A DNA stretch of 32,014 nt from Devosia sp. (GTDB taxonomy: Bacteria > Pseudomonadota > Alphaproteobacteria > Rhizobiales > Devosiaceae): NCBI GenBank assembly GCA_029256605.1, contig JAQSXP010000005.1, forward strand, positions 1 through 32,014, read 5' to 3'. Below are positions 8,853 to 18,062 of the stretch, in pieces. Each line of letters begins with the position of its first letter. The first letter of the stretch is position 1. The position numbers were made by a program, and so were the translations under genes. A model generated the notes under the pieces. It was not told the DNA's origin and did no database searches. It worked only from the letters and a program-made list of their open reading frames with translations.

Positions 8853-10327
8853 TGACTGAGACAGCTACGGCTGCGGCTCCTCCCGCAGCCGCATCCGACC
8901 GGCTCACCCCCGGATCTGCCATCGCCATCACCGTGCTGATCGTTTCGACCTTCACGGTTATCCTCAACGAGATGCTGATGGCCGTGGCCTTGCCTCGCCT
9001 TATGGCCGACCTCGACATCACGGCCGCGACGGCGCAGTGGCTGACGACAGGCTACATGCTCACCATGGCCGTGGTAATGCCGGTTACGGGTTTTCTGACC
9101 CAGCGCTTCCAGATGCGAACGGTCTTCTTGATCGCCATGGTGCTGTTCCTTTTCGGGACGCTGATCGCCGCCGCAGCACCTGATTTCCCGGTGCTGATGT
9201 TTGGTCGCGTCATCCAGGCGGTCGGAACCGCGATCATCACCCCGCTAGCATTCACCGCAGTCACTACCCTGGCACCGCCTTCTCGGACGGGCCGGATGAT
9301 GGCCTTGCTCACGATCTCCACGTCAATCGCACCCTCGATTGGACCGATTGTTGCGGGCAGCATCCTGTCGATTGCCAGCTGGCGCTGGCTCTTTATCCTC
9401 ATCCTTCCGATCGCCATTGTCTGCCTGCTGGTCGGCCGTCGCGTCATCCGGGTGCCGAGTGACAGGCGTGAAGCCAAGCTCGACCTGGTTTCGCTTGCCC
9501 TCTCCACGCTCGGCTTCTCGAGCCTCGTCTATGGCCTCGGATCCTTCGGCGAAGGTGGCGGTGAGCATGCCCTGATCCATCCCGGCGTGGCGCTTACCGC
9601 CGGTGTCGTCATCGTAGGCCTGTTCGTCGGACGCCAGCTGCAGCTGCAGAAGACCGATAGCGCCCAGCTGGACATGCGCCCATTCGCCGTGAAGACCTTT
9701 TCGGCGGCAATCCTGGCCGGCGTTCTATTCATGACACCCGCCTTCGGCCTGACCACCGTCATGCCATTTGTGCTGCAGACATCATATGGCTTGAACGCCC
9801 TCGAAGCTGGTCTTTTCATGGCGCCGAGTGGCCTGGTCATCATCGCCGTTTCCGCGCTTGTCGGGCGGCTCTACGACCAGGTTGGCCCCCGGGTGTTGAT
9901 GCTCGCTGGCGCTGCTATCGATGCATTGGCCTTCTGGAACCTCTCCAACCAAGGTCCGGGGACACCGATCGCCGTCCTGCTTGCGTCCTTCCTGGTCGTG
10001 TTCCTCGGACAGGCACTAATCTGGACGCCGGTTTTCTCTGCTGCTCTCGGATCCATCAACAAGCACCTCCTTCCCCATGGGAGCGCGATCCTGAATACTC
10101 TGCAGCAATTGGCCGGCGCCGCTGGGATCGCGATAATGTTCTCCATGATGGGCGTGGTCAGCAGCTACCGCATGGCAGAGGGCGATGCGGAAGGCGCAGC
10201 GATCGCCCAAGGTGCACAACAGGCCTTCCAGATCGGCAGCATCATGGTCCTGGTTTCGCTGCTCGTCGTTTTCTTCTTCATCCCCAAAAAGGTCGGTTCG
10301 AGCCGTGCACCGGTGGCGGTGCACTGA
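8852..10327 (+). CDS. MFS drug/solute exporter, DHA2 (EmrB/QacA-like) family
   Basis: MLMAVALPRLMADLDITAATAQWLTTGYMLTMAVVMPVTGFLTQRF, multiple TM helices. Confidence 0.94.
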   Translation: MTETATAAAPPAAASDRLTPGSAIAITVLIVSTFTVILNEMLMAVALPRLMADLDITAATAQWLTTGYMLTMAVVMPVTGFLTQRFQMRTVFLIAMVLFLFGTLIAAAAPDFPVLMFGRVIQAVGTAIITPLAFTAVTTLAPPSRTGRMMALLTISTSIAPSIGPIVAGSILSIASWRWLFILILPIAIVCLLVGRRVIRVPSDRREAKLDLVSLALSTLGFSSLVYGLGSFGEGGGEHALIHPGVALTAGVVIVGLFVGRQLQLQKTDSAQLDMRPFAVKTFSAAILAGVLFMTPAFGLTTVMPFVLQTSYGLNALEAGLFMAPSGLVIIAVSALVGRLYDQVGPRVLMLAGAAIDALAFWNLSNQGPGTPIAVLLASFLVVFLGQALIWTPVFSAALGSINKHLLPHGSAILNTLQQLAGAAGIAIMFSMMGVVSSYRMAEGDAEGAAIAQGAQQAFQIGSIMVLVSLLVVFFFIPKKVGSSRAPVAVH

Positions 10328-10378
10328 AAGAGTCATAGAGCAGTGACGGCAGCTTACGGGTGACACACTGCGCTCAGG

Positions 10379-10401
10379 AACCGACCGAAATGGGGTCGGT
10401 T
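10379..10401. terminator. Inverted repeat downstream of MFS gene, possible terminator
   Basis: AACCGACC-gaaatgg-GGTCGGTT, 8-bp perfect stem, no U-tract. Confidence 0.4.
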
Positions 10402-10530
10402 GCTGCCCCTCACTACCATCTCTTTGGGGTAGGAAGGAGACCGGCGGCTTCGAGCATCGAGGATGCTGAAGCAGCCATTCTGCATCATAGCCCGGCAGCC
10501 TAAGACACGAGCGAAACAATTGTATCCGTC

Positions 10531-11331
10531 TCAATGGGCCTGGCTTGTCGCTGCATTCTGGCGCATTTTGTCCACGGTCGCTCCCAACATATTCGCAACC
10601 AACCAGTTCGGCGCAATACGACTGACCGTTTTCATCACGTTGCTCATGCCCGGCCTGATTTCGTACTTATCCTGAGCGATGCCCTTCAAGGCCGCTGCTA
10701 CCATCCGCTCCACTTCCATCATAGGAATGCCCTTGATCACTTCAGGGTGGAAAGTGTCTGTCCCAAGTGGCGTCGCAGTCAGTGGTGGCGCCACTTCAAA
10801 AACCCGAACATTGGTACTTTGCAGCTGCATACGCAGCGTCACGGTCCAGGCGTGCAAGCCAGCCTTTGCCGCGCTGTAGACGGGGGATGGCGGCATCGGC
10901 AAGAACGCAATTCCTGACGTTACGTTCACGATAGCCGCGCTGGGTTGACGCCGGAGGAGCGGCAGGAAGGCGCTGGCTAGCCGGATTGGTCCATTTAGGT
11001 TTGTCTCCACTTCTTGCGTTAGGTCCAGAAGATTGTCCTGTGGTTGCAGGACATCCACCCCCTTCATGATCCCTGCATTGTTAACCAGCATGTTGAGCTT
11101 GGGAAATCGAGTGGTCATCTGCTCAACAAGGTCCGCTACGGCATGGGTGTCCGTAACGTCACTCCGGATGGTTTGCAGCCCCGGAAGTGTTCTTGCTGCC
11201 GCATCCAGCTTGGCATGATCTCTACCGGTAACGATGACCGTATTTCCCAGGGCAAGGAAGTGCTTGGCGAACTCGATACCGATGCCGGATGTGCCTCCGG
11301 TGATGAGAATGGTTGAACCCGAAATCTTCAT
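10531..11331 (-). CDS. Short-chain dehydrogenase/reductase (DltE-like)
   Basis: MKISGSTILITGGTSGIGIEFAKHFLALGNTVIVTGRD, LNMLVNNAGIMKG, PVYSAAKAGLHAWT; start set at ATG 11329-11331. Confidence 0.92.
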   Translation of the reverse strand: MKISGSTILITGGTSGIGIEFAKHFLALGNTVIVTGRDHAKLDAAARTLPGLQTIRSDVTDTHAVADLVEQMTTRFPKLNMLVNNAGIMKGVDVLQPQDNLLDLTQEVETNLNGPIRLASAFLPLLRRQPSAAIVNVTSGIAFLPMPPSPVYSAAKAGLHAWTVTLRMQLQSTNVRVFEVAPPLTATPLGTDTFHPEVIKGIPMMEVERMVAAALKGIAQDKYEIRPGMSNVMKTVSRIAPNWLVANMLGATVDKMRQNAATSQAH

Positions 11332-11352
11332 GGACTTGCTCCGAACAATGAT

Positions 11353-11398
11353 CCGGATATGCCAGTTAGTGGTAACCAAATAATCAGGCATTATCCGG
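11353..11398. promoter_or_regulatory. Long-arm dyad in the divergent SDR/LysR promoter region
   Basis: CCGGATATGCC (11353-11363) and GGCATTATCCGG (11387-11398), reverse-complementary with one inserted base. Confidence 0.5.
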
Positions 11399-11423
11399 TC
11401 ATACAATTCAGAAAGAACGAAGA

Positions 11424-12323
11424 ATGGATCGCCTGGACGCAATGCGGGTCTTCGTGCGGGTGGTGGAACGGAGTAGCTTCGTTCGCGCCGCAGAAGACCT
11501 CGGCTTACCGGCATCAACGACATCGGAGGCAGTCAAGCAATTGGAGCGCCGCTTAGGAGTGAAGCTGCTCGAGCGTTCGACACGGCAGGTAAGAACCACG
11601 TCCGATGGCCAAAGCTACTACAATCGGTGTGTGGCGCTGCTGACGGACATTGAGGATGCGGAGAGTGCTTTCGATGGCCGTGTCCCGCGGGGTCAGTTGA
11701 CAGTCGGGGTAATGGGAGTTCAGGCCCGACAGATAATTGTGCCCGCACTACCTAGCTTTTTCGCCAAATACCCTGAGCTACGACTGCATCTGAACGAAGA
11801 CGACCGCTATGTGGACCTTGTTCGCGAAGGTGTTGATTGCGTCATTCGCTCCGGCAATCCGGGCCAAGGCGATCTCGCTGGCAATCAGCTTGCGAATGTC
11901 TCCCAGGTAACCGTTGCCTCCTCCGCCTATATCAAGCAGTTCGGGACGCCTGCTGGCTTGGCGCAACTGCAAGGGCACAAGATGGTGGGCTTTCATTCCA
12001 CAGCCACTGGTTCCGTCCTTCCCCTGGAATTCGATGGGGATGGAGAAATGAAAAAGATCGCACTGCCGACCCAGTTGACGGTCTCAGGCGCTGAAACCCT
12101 TCTGGAAGCGGCGCGCAAGGGACTTGGCATTGTCCAGTTGCCCTACTACGCCGTCGCTTCCGATATCGCCTCTGGCAGCATGGTCGAAATCCTTAGCGAC
12201 ACACCGCCGCCCAGCATGTCTGTGCATGTGCTTTATCCCAATACCAAGCAACCAAGCCTGCGTGTGCGTGTCTTCTTGCAATGGATCGCGGATCTTTACC
12301 GAGCCATCGGCCAAGAAAGTTAG
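11424..12323 (+). CDS. LysR family transcriptional regulator
   Basis: MDRLDAMRVFVRVVERSSFVRAAEDLGLPASTTSEAVKQLERRLGVKLLERSTRQVRTT. Confidence 0.95.
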   Translation: MDRLDAMRVFVRVVERSSFVRAAEDLGLPASTTSEAVKQLERRLGVKLLERSTRQVRTTSDGQSYYNRCVALLTDIEDAESAFDGRVPRGQLTVGVMGVQARQIIVPALPSFFAKYPELRLHLNEDDRYVDLVREGVDCVIRSGNPGQGDLAGNQLANVSQVTVASSAYIKQFGTPAGLAQLQGHKMVGFHSTATGSVLPLEFDGDGEMKKIALPTQLTVSGAETLLEAARKGLGIVQLPYYAVASDIASGSMVEILSDTPPPSMSVHVLYPNTKQPSLRVRVFLQWIADLYRAIGQES

Positions 12324-12540
12324 ACGATCTCTGCGCAGGCTGCTTGCGCTTCGATGGCCGGCCCAAACGGGGGTGGCATGCAGACCGTTCCAGATGTGGT
12401 GGCTTGCTTACCCTCTGCTGATCGGCCAGCAACTGCAAAAGCGGACTTGAGCGGATTGGCAACGGAGTTGTGATCGGATGTCCTTTTGCGCGGAGGAGAG
12501 CCACTACGCCCCGTCAGGATCGCTTTACGACGTAAGGACC

Positions 12541-13080
12541 AAACCGCCATCGATATTGAGGGTGGCGCCGGTCATAACCGCTCGACGTTAGTAAGATGAT
12601 GGCGTTACCTGTTTCATCTGCAGTTCCTAAATGGCCTGCTGGCGGTTGCTTTTTTACGCCGAGACAAAGGCGTCGCGTCCCTCGCCATGGGCTTTGCTCT
12701 GCATGGGGGTATCAATTGGGCCCGGCGAGATGGTGTCGACGCGGCGCGGAACGAGCTCTAGGGCAGGTCCCCGCCCCAAAGTTTCTACGGCCTTGCTGGC
12801 GGCAGCGTTGATCGCCGTGCCATTGCCCGGGGTCGGTCCGCCGCCAAGCCGTACACGAACGTTATCGAGGCTTCCGCTGTCAGCCTGTTCCCAAAAGATC
12901 GCAGAATGTGCACCGCTGCCCATAGGCGTTCCTCGAAACCTGGCGAAACGGGGCGATATCGGTGTCCTAAAGCGTGCCCATGGTGAATGATCCGGCAAGC
13001 AGGACAAAGTGACCGACGGTGGCGATAGGGGAGAGCGCTTGCTCAATGGCGTCGGGGTCTGCGATGTCTGGGACCCGTTA
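12541..13080 (-). pseudogene. Degenerate SDR with stop and several frameshifts
   Basis: Minus-strand pieces in different frames: PDIADPDAIEQALSPIATVGHFVLLAGSFTMGTL-TAG(12967-12969)-DTDIAPF; TPGNGTAINAAASKAVETLGRGPALELVPRRVDTISPGPIDTPMQSKAHGEGRDAFVSA; HLGTADETGNAIILLTSSGY; MTGATLNIDGGLV. Confidence 0.87.
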
Positions 13081-13403
13081 GTCGGACAGAGGCACAGAGC
13101 AGCGGGCTAGGACGGACGCACACGTTTTCGCTTCTTTGAACTCAGTCGTAACAATAGCGATCACGCTTCCGAATTTGTGGGGGGGGTGTTTCGCTCCAAT
13201 AGCTCTAGTATCGCTGTTGATGGCCACAATCCAATAGCGTCGCCAGAATAGATCTAGGACCACGTATACGACGTCTGCTTCATGAGAAATCGGCTGATTT
13301 CTAACATGTCACTTTAGGGTCGGCTACTGTCCGGCTTCTCAGAGGAGGAATGCGACCGACTAGTACGTCGAATTCACGCCGCGTCATCATCTCGGAAGCC
13401 GTA

Positions 13404-13453
13404 TTGACATTATACGTTCTACAATCAATATAGTCTAGATTATAGATTATATT
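13404..13453 (+). promoter_or_regulatory. Candidate promoter and MarR-type operator upstream of the azoreductase-like gene
   Basis: TTGACA at 13404-13409; imperfect 27-bp palindrome AATATAGTCTAGATTATAGATTATATT (13427-13453) over the expected -10 region. Confidence 0.65.
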
Positions 13454-13464
13454 AAGGTGAGACG

Positions 13465-14151
13465 ATGACTACGATATTTCGGCTGGACGCCAGCATTCGC
13501 CAAGCGGGATCGATAACGAGAGCCGTTGCGGATAGCCTTCAAGCGTCCGTCGTGGCGCGTCTTGGCGACGCCACGGTCACCCGGCGCGACATCGGTCTGT
13601 CCCCCGTGCCATCGACAGCATGGGCTGGTGCCGTCTTTGGCCCATATGCGCCGCCGGAGCAGAGAACGGCGCAGCAGACCGAAGGCATTGCCTTGGCCGG
13701 CGAGCTGGCCAATGAGCTGGTCTCGGCTGATGCCTTCATCTTTGCCGTGCCGTTCTACAACTTTGGCGTATCGCAGCACTTCAAGGCCTATGTGGACCTC
13801 GTGCACACTGATCCCCGCTTTGCTCCGGGAACCACTCCGATCATTGCTGGGCGCCCAGCACAACTGGTGATTGCCCGCGGCGGTGGGTACGGCCCCGGCT
13901 CGCCGCGGCATGGCTGGGACCATGGTACCTCGTGGTATCGGCGCGTGCTGGAGGACATCTGGAAGTTGGACCTCGATGTGATCGAATGCGAACTGACGCT
14001 CGCCGATGTGACGCCGGCAATGGAAGGCCTGCGTGGGCTCGCTGCCGAAAACCTGGTCAAGGCCCATGCTTCGGCGCAGCAGAACGGCCACTCGCTCGCC
14101 AGCCGCCTCGATGCCGCTGCGGTTCTCGACTTGGTTGCCGTGGCCCGCTAA
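13465..14151 (+). CDS. FMN-dependent NADH-azoreductase / NAD(P)H quinone oxidoreductase-like flavoprotein
   Basis: LDASIRQAGSITRAVADSL; ADAFIFAVPFYNFGVSQHFKAYVDLV; VIARGGGYGPGSPRHGWDH. Confidence 0.88.
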   Translation: MTTIFRLDASIRQAGSITRAVADSLQASVVARLGDATVTRRDIGLSPVPSTAWAGAVFGPYAPPEQRTAQQTEGIALAGELANELVSADAFIFAVPFYNFGVSQHFKAYVDLVHTDPRFAPGTTPIIAGRPAQLVIARGGGYGPGSPRHGWDHGTSWYRRVLEDIWKLDLDVIECELTLADVTPAMEGLRGLAAENLVKAHASAQQNGHSLASRLDAAAVLDLVAVAR

Positions 14152-14160
14152 AATGAGGTT

Positions 14161-14688
14161 ATGAGCAAAACCAAGATCGCACCGGCCGCAGCATCTTCAG
14201 GCGTTGGCCTTGGCTGGGCCCTGGCGACACTGCTGCGAGATTATCAGGCCCAAGTGGAGGCAGCCCTGGCTGGGCTGCCTGGTGGCGCGCGTGCCTTTCT
14301 CGTCATGACCCATGTCGAAAAAGAGACCTCCCACAGCCAGATCGCCATCGCGGAGCGAGTCGGCCTCGACAAAACCACGCTGACCTACCTACTCGATGAC
14401 TTGGAGCGGGAGGCGCTGATCAAGCGCACCACCGATCCCAACGACCGACGCAGCCGCCATATCAGCCTTACCGCCGAAGGCTCAATGGCATTGGTGCGCT
14501 ATTCCCGCGCTGTCGAACAGGTCGATCAGCAGATCTTGGCACGGCTGGGCGTTGAGGATGCCGCTCAATTCCAGCTGTCCCTAATGAAAGTGGCCGGACT
14601 TGAAGGCCAGTCCATGCAGGACGCCACTGATGGGGAGCATAGCGCGCATATCTGTCAGGCGACCATGGGAGTTAACGCCGAGACCTGA
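14161..14688 (+). CDS. MarR family transcriptional regulator
   Basis: SHSQIAIAERVGLDKTTLTYLLDDLEREALIKRTTDPNDRRSRHISLTAEG. Confidence 0.93.
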   Translation: MSKTKIAPAAASSGVGLGWALATLLRDYQAQVEAALAGLPGGARAFLVMTHVEKETSHSQIAIAERVGLDKTTLTYLLDDLEREALIKRTTDPNDRRSRHISLTAEGSMALVRYSRAVEQVDQQILARLGVEDAAQFQLSLMKVAGLEGQSMQDATDGEHSAHICQATMGVNAET

Positions 14689-15042
14689 TCTCGGAACAGC
14701 GCCAAACAACAACGCAACGGATCGGTGGTGGTATTCGCAGCGGAACGGTCCGACTTCTTATAGCTTGAGCGCTCACCAGCTAAGAGAAGTTCACCTTTGG
14801 TAAAACTCAGATGCCACCCTGCCGTAAAGTGTTGGGTGCCGCTGACGGGTGCGGCGTAGATGGATTTCAGTCAGGCTAAGAGAAGGCTTGGGACTACGCT
14901 GCATCTCTCAACGTCGGCTAGCCTTGTGTCAGCCGTTCCGCGGCGCAGTCTCGTGCGAGTGTACTATTCAACGTGAGCATCTGGCGTAGTCAAACGCACA
15001 TCAATCGGGGACCCTGACCGCAGCTGCCCTACGCTTTTTTGT

Positions 15043-15435
15043 TTATGTCCTCGCTTCATCATAGGCGGTTTGAGCCTCGTTTAGAGCCTCGCTGTTAAGC
15101 AGCGCCCAGTCGTACAATTGTCGGAAGGGCGCCCGCAAAGATATCGCCACTGGCGTAATCGCATATTCCACGCCGATCGGCTGCGTTGGTAATACCGTGC
15201 GCGTCACTAAACCAAGCCTTTCAAGGCGCTTGAGAGCATCAGAAAGGGCCTTGTGGGTAATGCCACCGAGCCGTCGCTTGATGTCATTGAACCGAGCAGG
15301 CTTCTCGCACAGCACGGTCAGGATCAAAATCGTCCATTTGTCGGCGATTTTATCCAATACTTGACGCACTTCAATCAGTTCGCTCAGGGCGCTGTCTTCA
15401 CTGTAAGTATAGGGGGCCATATCTAGGCTATCCAT
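15043..15435 (-). CDS. HxlR family transcriptional regulator
   Basis: LDKIADKWTILILTVLCEKPARFNDIKRRLGGITHKALSDALKRLERLGLVTRTVLPTQPIGVEYAITP. Confidence 0.95.
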   Translation of the reverse strand: MDSLDMAPYTYSEDSALSELIEVRQVLDKIADKWTILILTVLCEKPARFNDIKRRLGGITHKALSDALKRLERLGLVTRTVLPTQPIGVEYAITPVAISLRAPFRQLYDWALLNSEALNEAQTAYDEART

Positions 15436-15499
15436 GGTGCGTTCTTGCTACCAAATTTATAACGTATACCTGAAGGACTCCATAATGGAGATCTAGAAG

Positions 15500-16196
15500 A
15501 TGCGCATGAAAAACAAGGTTGTCCTGGTCATCGGAGGGGCAAGTGGCATCGGGCTGGCGATCGCCGATCGGCTCGCTGCCGAAGGGGCCGAAGTCTTTCT
15601 GACCGGCCGCCGCAGCATCGACGTCGACGCGGCAGTGGACAAAATCGGTAATGGGGCGATAGGCATTGTGGGAGACGCGGGGGATTCATCAGATATTGAG
15701 AAGATGATGGAGACGCTGCGCTCAAAGAAAGGCCGAATCGACGCTCTTATTTTCAATGCCGGTGTCTCGGAGCCTGCCGGCTTGGCTAATAGTACACCTG
15801 ATCACTTTGACCGCCACTTCTCCGTCAATACTCGCGCACCCATGCTCGCGATGCGCGCTGGATCATCATTGCTTGGAAAGGGTAGTGCTGCCTTGCTCAT
15901 CGGTTCGATCGCCGGAGTAAAGGGTGTTCCTACCCATGCTACCTACGCTGCTACCAAGGCAGCGTTACGATCCTATGTTCGCAGCTGGACAGCCGAATTT
16001 GCTGAACTATACCGACACGCCCCTGCTTGAGGGGGCAAACGATGAGGCACGCGCCTGGATTGCCAGCCAGGTGCCCATGAAGCGATTGGCCCGCCCGGAA
16101 GAGATCGCATCAGCGGCGCTCTTTTTGGTGAGCGATGAAGCCAGTTTCATTACCGGCGTTGATCTACAGGTTGACGGCGGAACAGCGCAGATCTGA
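15500..16196 (+). pseudogene. SDR with an internal deletion/frameshift near the C-terminal third
   Basis: KNKVVLVIGGASGIGLAIADRLAAEGAEVFLTGR...[23 protein letters not shown] in one frame, [63 protein letters not shown] in another. Confidence 0.88.
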
Positions 16197-16233
16197 CGAA
16201 GCGCGGCTCACAACTACCGATGATGATGGTGAG

Positions 16234-16264
16234 AGCTGCCACGGGCATCAATCCCGTGGCAGCT
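16234..16264 (+). terminator. Rho-independent terminator-like hairpin
   Basis: AGCTGCCACGGG-catcaat-CCCGTGGCAGCT, perfect 12-bp stem, only a short T run. Confidence 0.75.
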
Positions 16265-16399
16265 TTCCGCGTTCGGGGTTTAGCCTGCGGACGGCTTGAA
16301 TAGTCTCAACATCAGCCTGGCAGATCCAACGTGTCACCAACGAATACGACTCTTCGTACAAGTTCCAAAGGAGACGGAGCGTACAAAATGCCTGTGCCA

Positions 16400-17029
16400 C
16401 TACCCCCCAGCGCCTTCGAGATAGGACAGGCACATGGCGACCAACTCTTTTCGTATGTTCGCCTGAACCGTGAGCGGCATATTCCGCTCAAAGACGTTTC
16501 GCACCGTGCCGAACACCACAGATAAAATCGTGGCATTGACCAGATTGAGGTCTGCATACATAGCGTTCGGAGCACTCGCCAGCATGGCAGCTGTTGCTCG
16601 GTCCATGCGAGCGGCAAAGGCCTCAACCAGCGCTTCGTTGTTTAGCTCGACTGCCGAGCTATAGAGCACCCGTGTAATATCGCTGCGCTCGGTCTTGGCC
16701 TCCCAATACGCTTCGATTAAGGACGCGACCATCGTGGCAGTTGCCTTGCCATGCTGCTCCAAGCAGACGGCTTCCACGCGCTCGGCCAGCATATCGAGAT
16801 AGCGTTCGTTGAGCGCATACAGCAGCGCCTGCTTGTGCGGGAAATACTGGTACATGGTCCCGACGGACACACCGGCACGTTCTGCCACCCGCGTAGTAGT
16901 TAGACGGTGCACGCCTTCGGCCAGCAAAACCTGAATGGTCGCTTCGAAAATGGCGTCAACGGTCACCGTGGAGCGGACCTGACGCGGCCTTTTGCGGGCA
17001 TTCAGATGCTTTGGGGCTGCAACATCCAT
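16400..17029 (-). CDS. TetR/AcrR family transcriptional regulator
   Basis: RPRQVRSTVTVDAIFEATIQVLLAEGVHRLTTTRVAERAGVSVGTMYQYFPHKQALLYAL. Confidence 0.95.
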   Translation of the reverse strand: MDVAAPKHLNARKRPRQVRSTVTVDAIFEATIQVLLAEGVHRLTTTRVAERAGVSVGTMYQYFPHKQALLYALNERYLDMLAERVEAVCLEQHGKATATMVASLIEAYWEAKTERSDITRVLYSSAVELNNEALVEAFAARMDRATAAMLASAPNAMYADLNLVNATILSVVFGTVRNVFERNMPLTVQANIRKELVAMCLSYLEGAGG

Positions 17030-17046
17030 ATGCGAATCCTAAACAC

Positions 17047-17058
17047 GAACGATCCTTC
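17047..17058. promoter_or_regulatory. Weak candidate TetR operator
   Basis: GAACGATCCTTC, imperfect palindrome (10/12) between divergent tetR and SDR. Confidence 0.25.
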
Positions 17059-17098
17059 ATATATTCCCACCAGGCATTTGGCCAGTTGGAAGGTTTTG

Positions 17099-17830
17099 AT
17101 GATGAGAGAACAGAAGGTCGCGCTGGTAACCGGCGCCAACAAAGGCATCGGCTTTGAGATAGCCCGTCAGCTGGCAAAATCGGGCGTTCATGTGCTCCTT
17201 GGAGCACGAGATCTTGCCCGGGGACAGCAAGCCGTTGCTTCGCTTGCTTCCATTGACCTCGAGGTCGAAGCCATCGAAATCGACCTCAATGACGGAAAGA
17301 CCATGACTGCAGCGGCGCAGGCAATCGGTGGTCGCCATGGTCGGCTCGACATTCTGGTGAACAATGCTGGCATCGTCGATGCGCAAGACGGTCCGCCCTC
17401 CGTTGCCACCATCGATGCCGTCCGCCGGCTCATGGAGACCAACTTCATCGGCACTCTTGCGATGACACAGGCCATGCTCCCACTCCTGCGCCGATCAGAG
17501 GCTGGCCGCATCGTCAATCTTGCAACAACTCTTGGATCGCTCGCTATCAATGGCGACCCGAGCTCGCCTTATTATGAGGCGCGACTTATCGGGTACAACG
17601 CCTCCAAGGCCGCGCTCAACATGCTGACCGTGCAACTGGCGGCGGAGCTTAAGGGCACATCCATTGCGGTGAACTCTGTAGCGCCCGGATACGTGAAAAC
17701 GGACCTGACTGGCAACAACGGGTTCATGACGGCTGAGGAGGGTGCGCGACTGCCAGTTCAATATGCCTTGCTCGATGACGGTACCGTCTCCGGCCGCTTC
17801 GTCGAGCCGGCCGGCAACGCGCCATGGTAG
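17099..17830 (+). CDS. Short-chain dehydrogenase/reductase
   Basis: MMREQKVALVTGANKGIGFEIARQLAKSGVHVLLGARD, LDILVNNAGIVD, YNASKAALNMLTVQLAAEL, VNSVAPGYVKTDLTGNNGFMTAEEGA. Confidence 0.94.
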   Translation: MMREQKVALVTGANKGIGFEIARQLAKSGVHVLLGARDLARGQQAVASLASIDLEVEAIEIDLNDGKTMTAAAQAIGGRHGRLDILVNNAGIVDAQDGPPSVATIDAVRRLMETNFIGTLAMTQAMLPLLRRSEAGRIVNLATTLGSLAINGDPSSPYYEARLIGYNASKAALNMLTVQLAAELKGTSIAVNSVAPGYVKTDLTGNNGFMTAEEGARLPVQYALLDDGTVSGRFVEPAGNAPW

Positions 17831-18062
17831 CAGACGACCGTTCGACCACAGCGTGTACCTCTCGGCGCAGAGGCAGACCGTTAAACACAGTTCTGATCTT
17901 CGCGCTGGAACGGCAGCATTAGCCAAACGGTACGGCGGTGGCGTCAAAGTCCACCGTCGGCGGAACCGGGCATTCACCCGCACCAAGCGCTCCCCCGGAA
18001 AACGAGAACAGAGAAGCGGCGACCGCCAGCCAATGGGCGCCCTTCGGCATTCAACTGGAAAA

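Noticed and set aside
13078-13263. 61-aa minus ORF
   Set aside because: Might be the eroded N-terminus of the 12541-13080 SDR pseudogene, but similarity is too weak to claim.
13285-13302. AGAAATC-ggct-GATTTCT hairpin
   Set aside because: Short stem in an AT-richer gap without a coupled gene end; could be chance.
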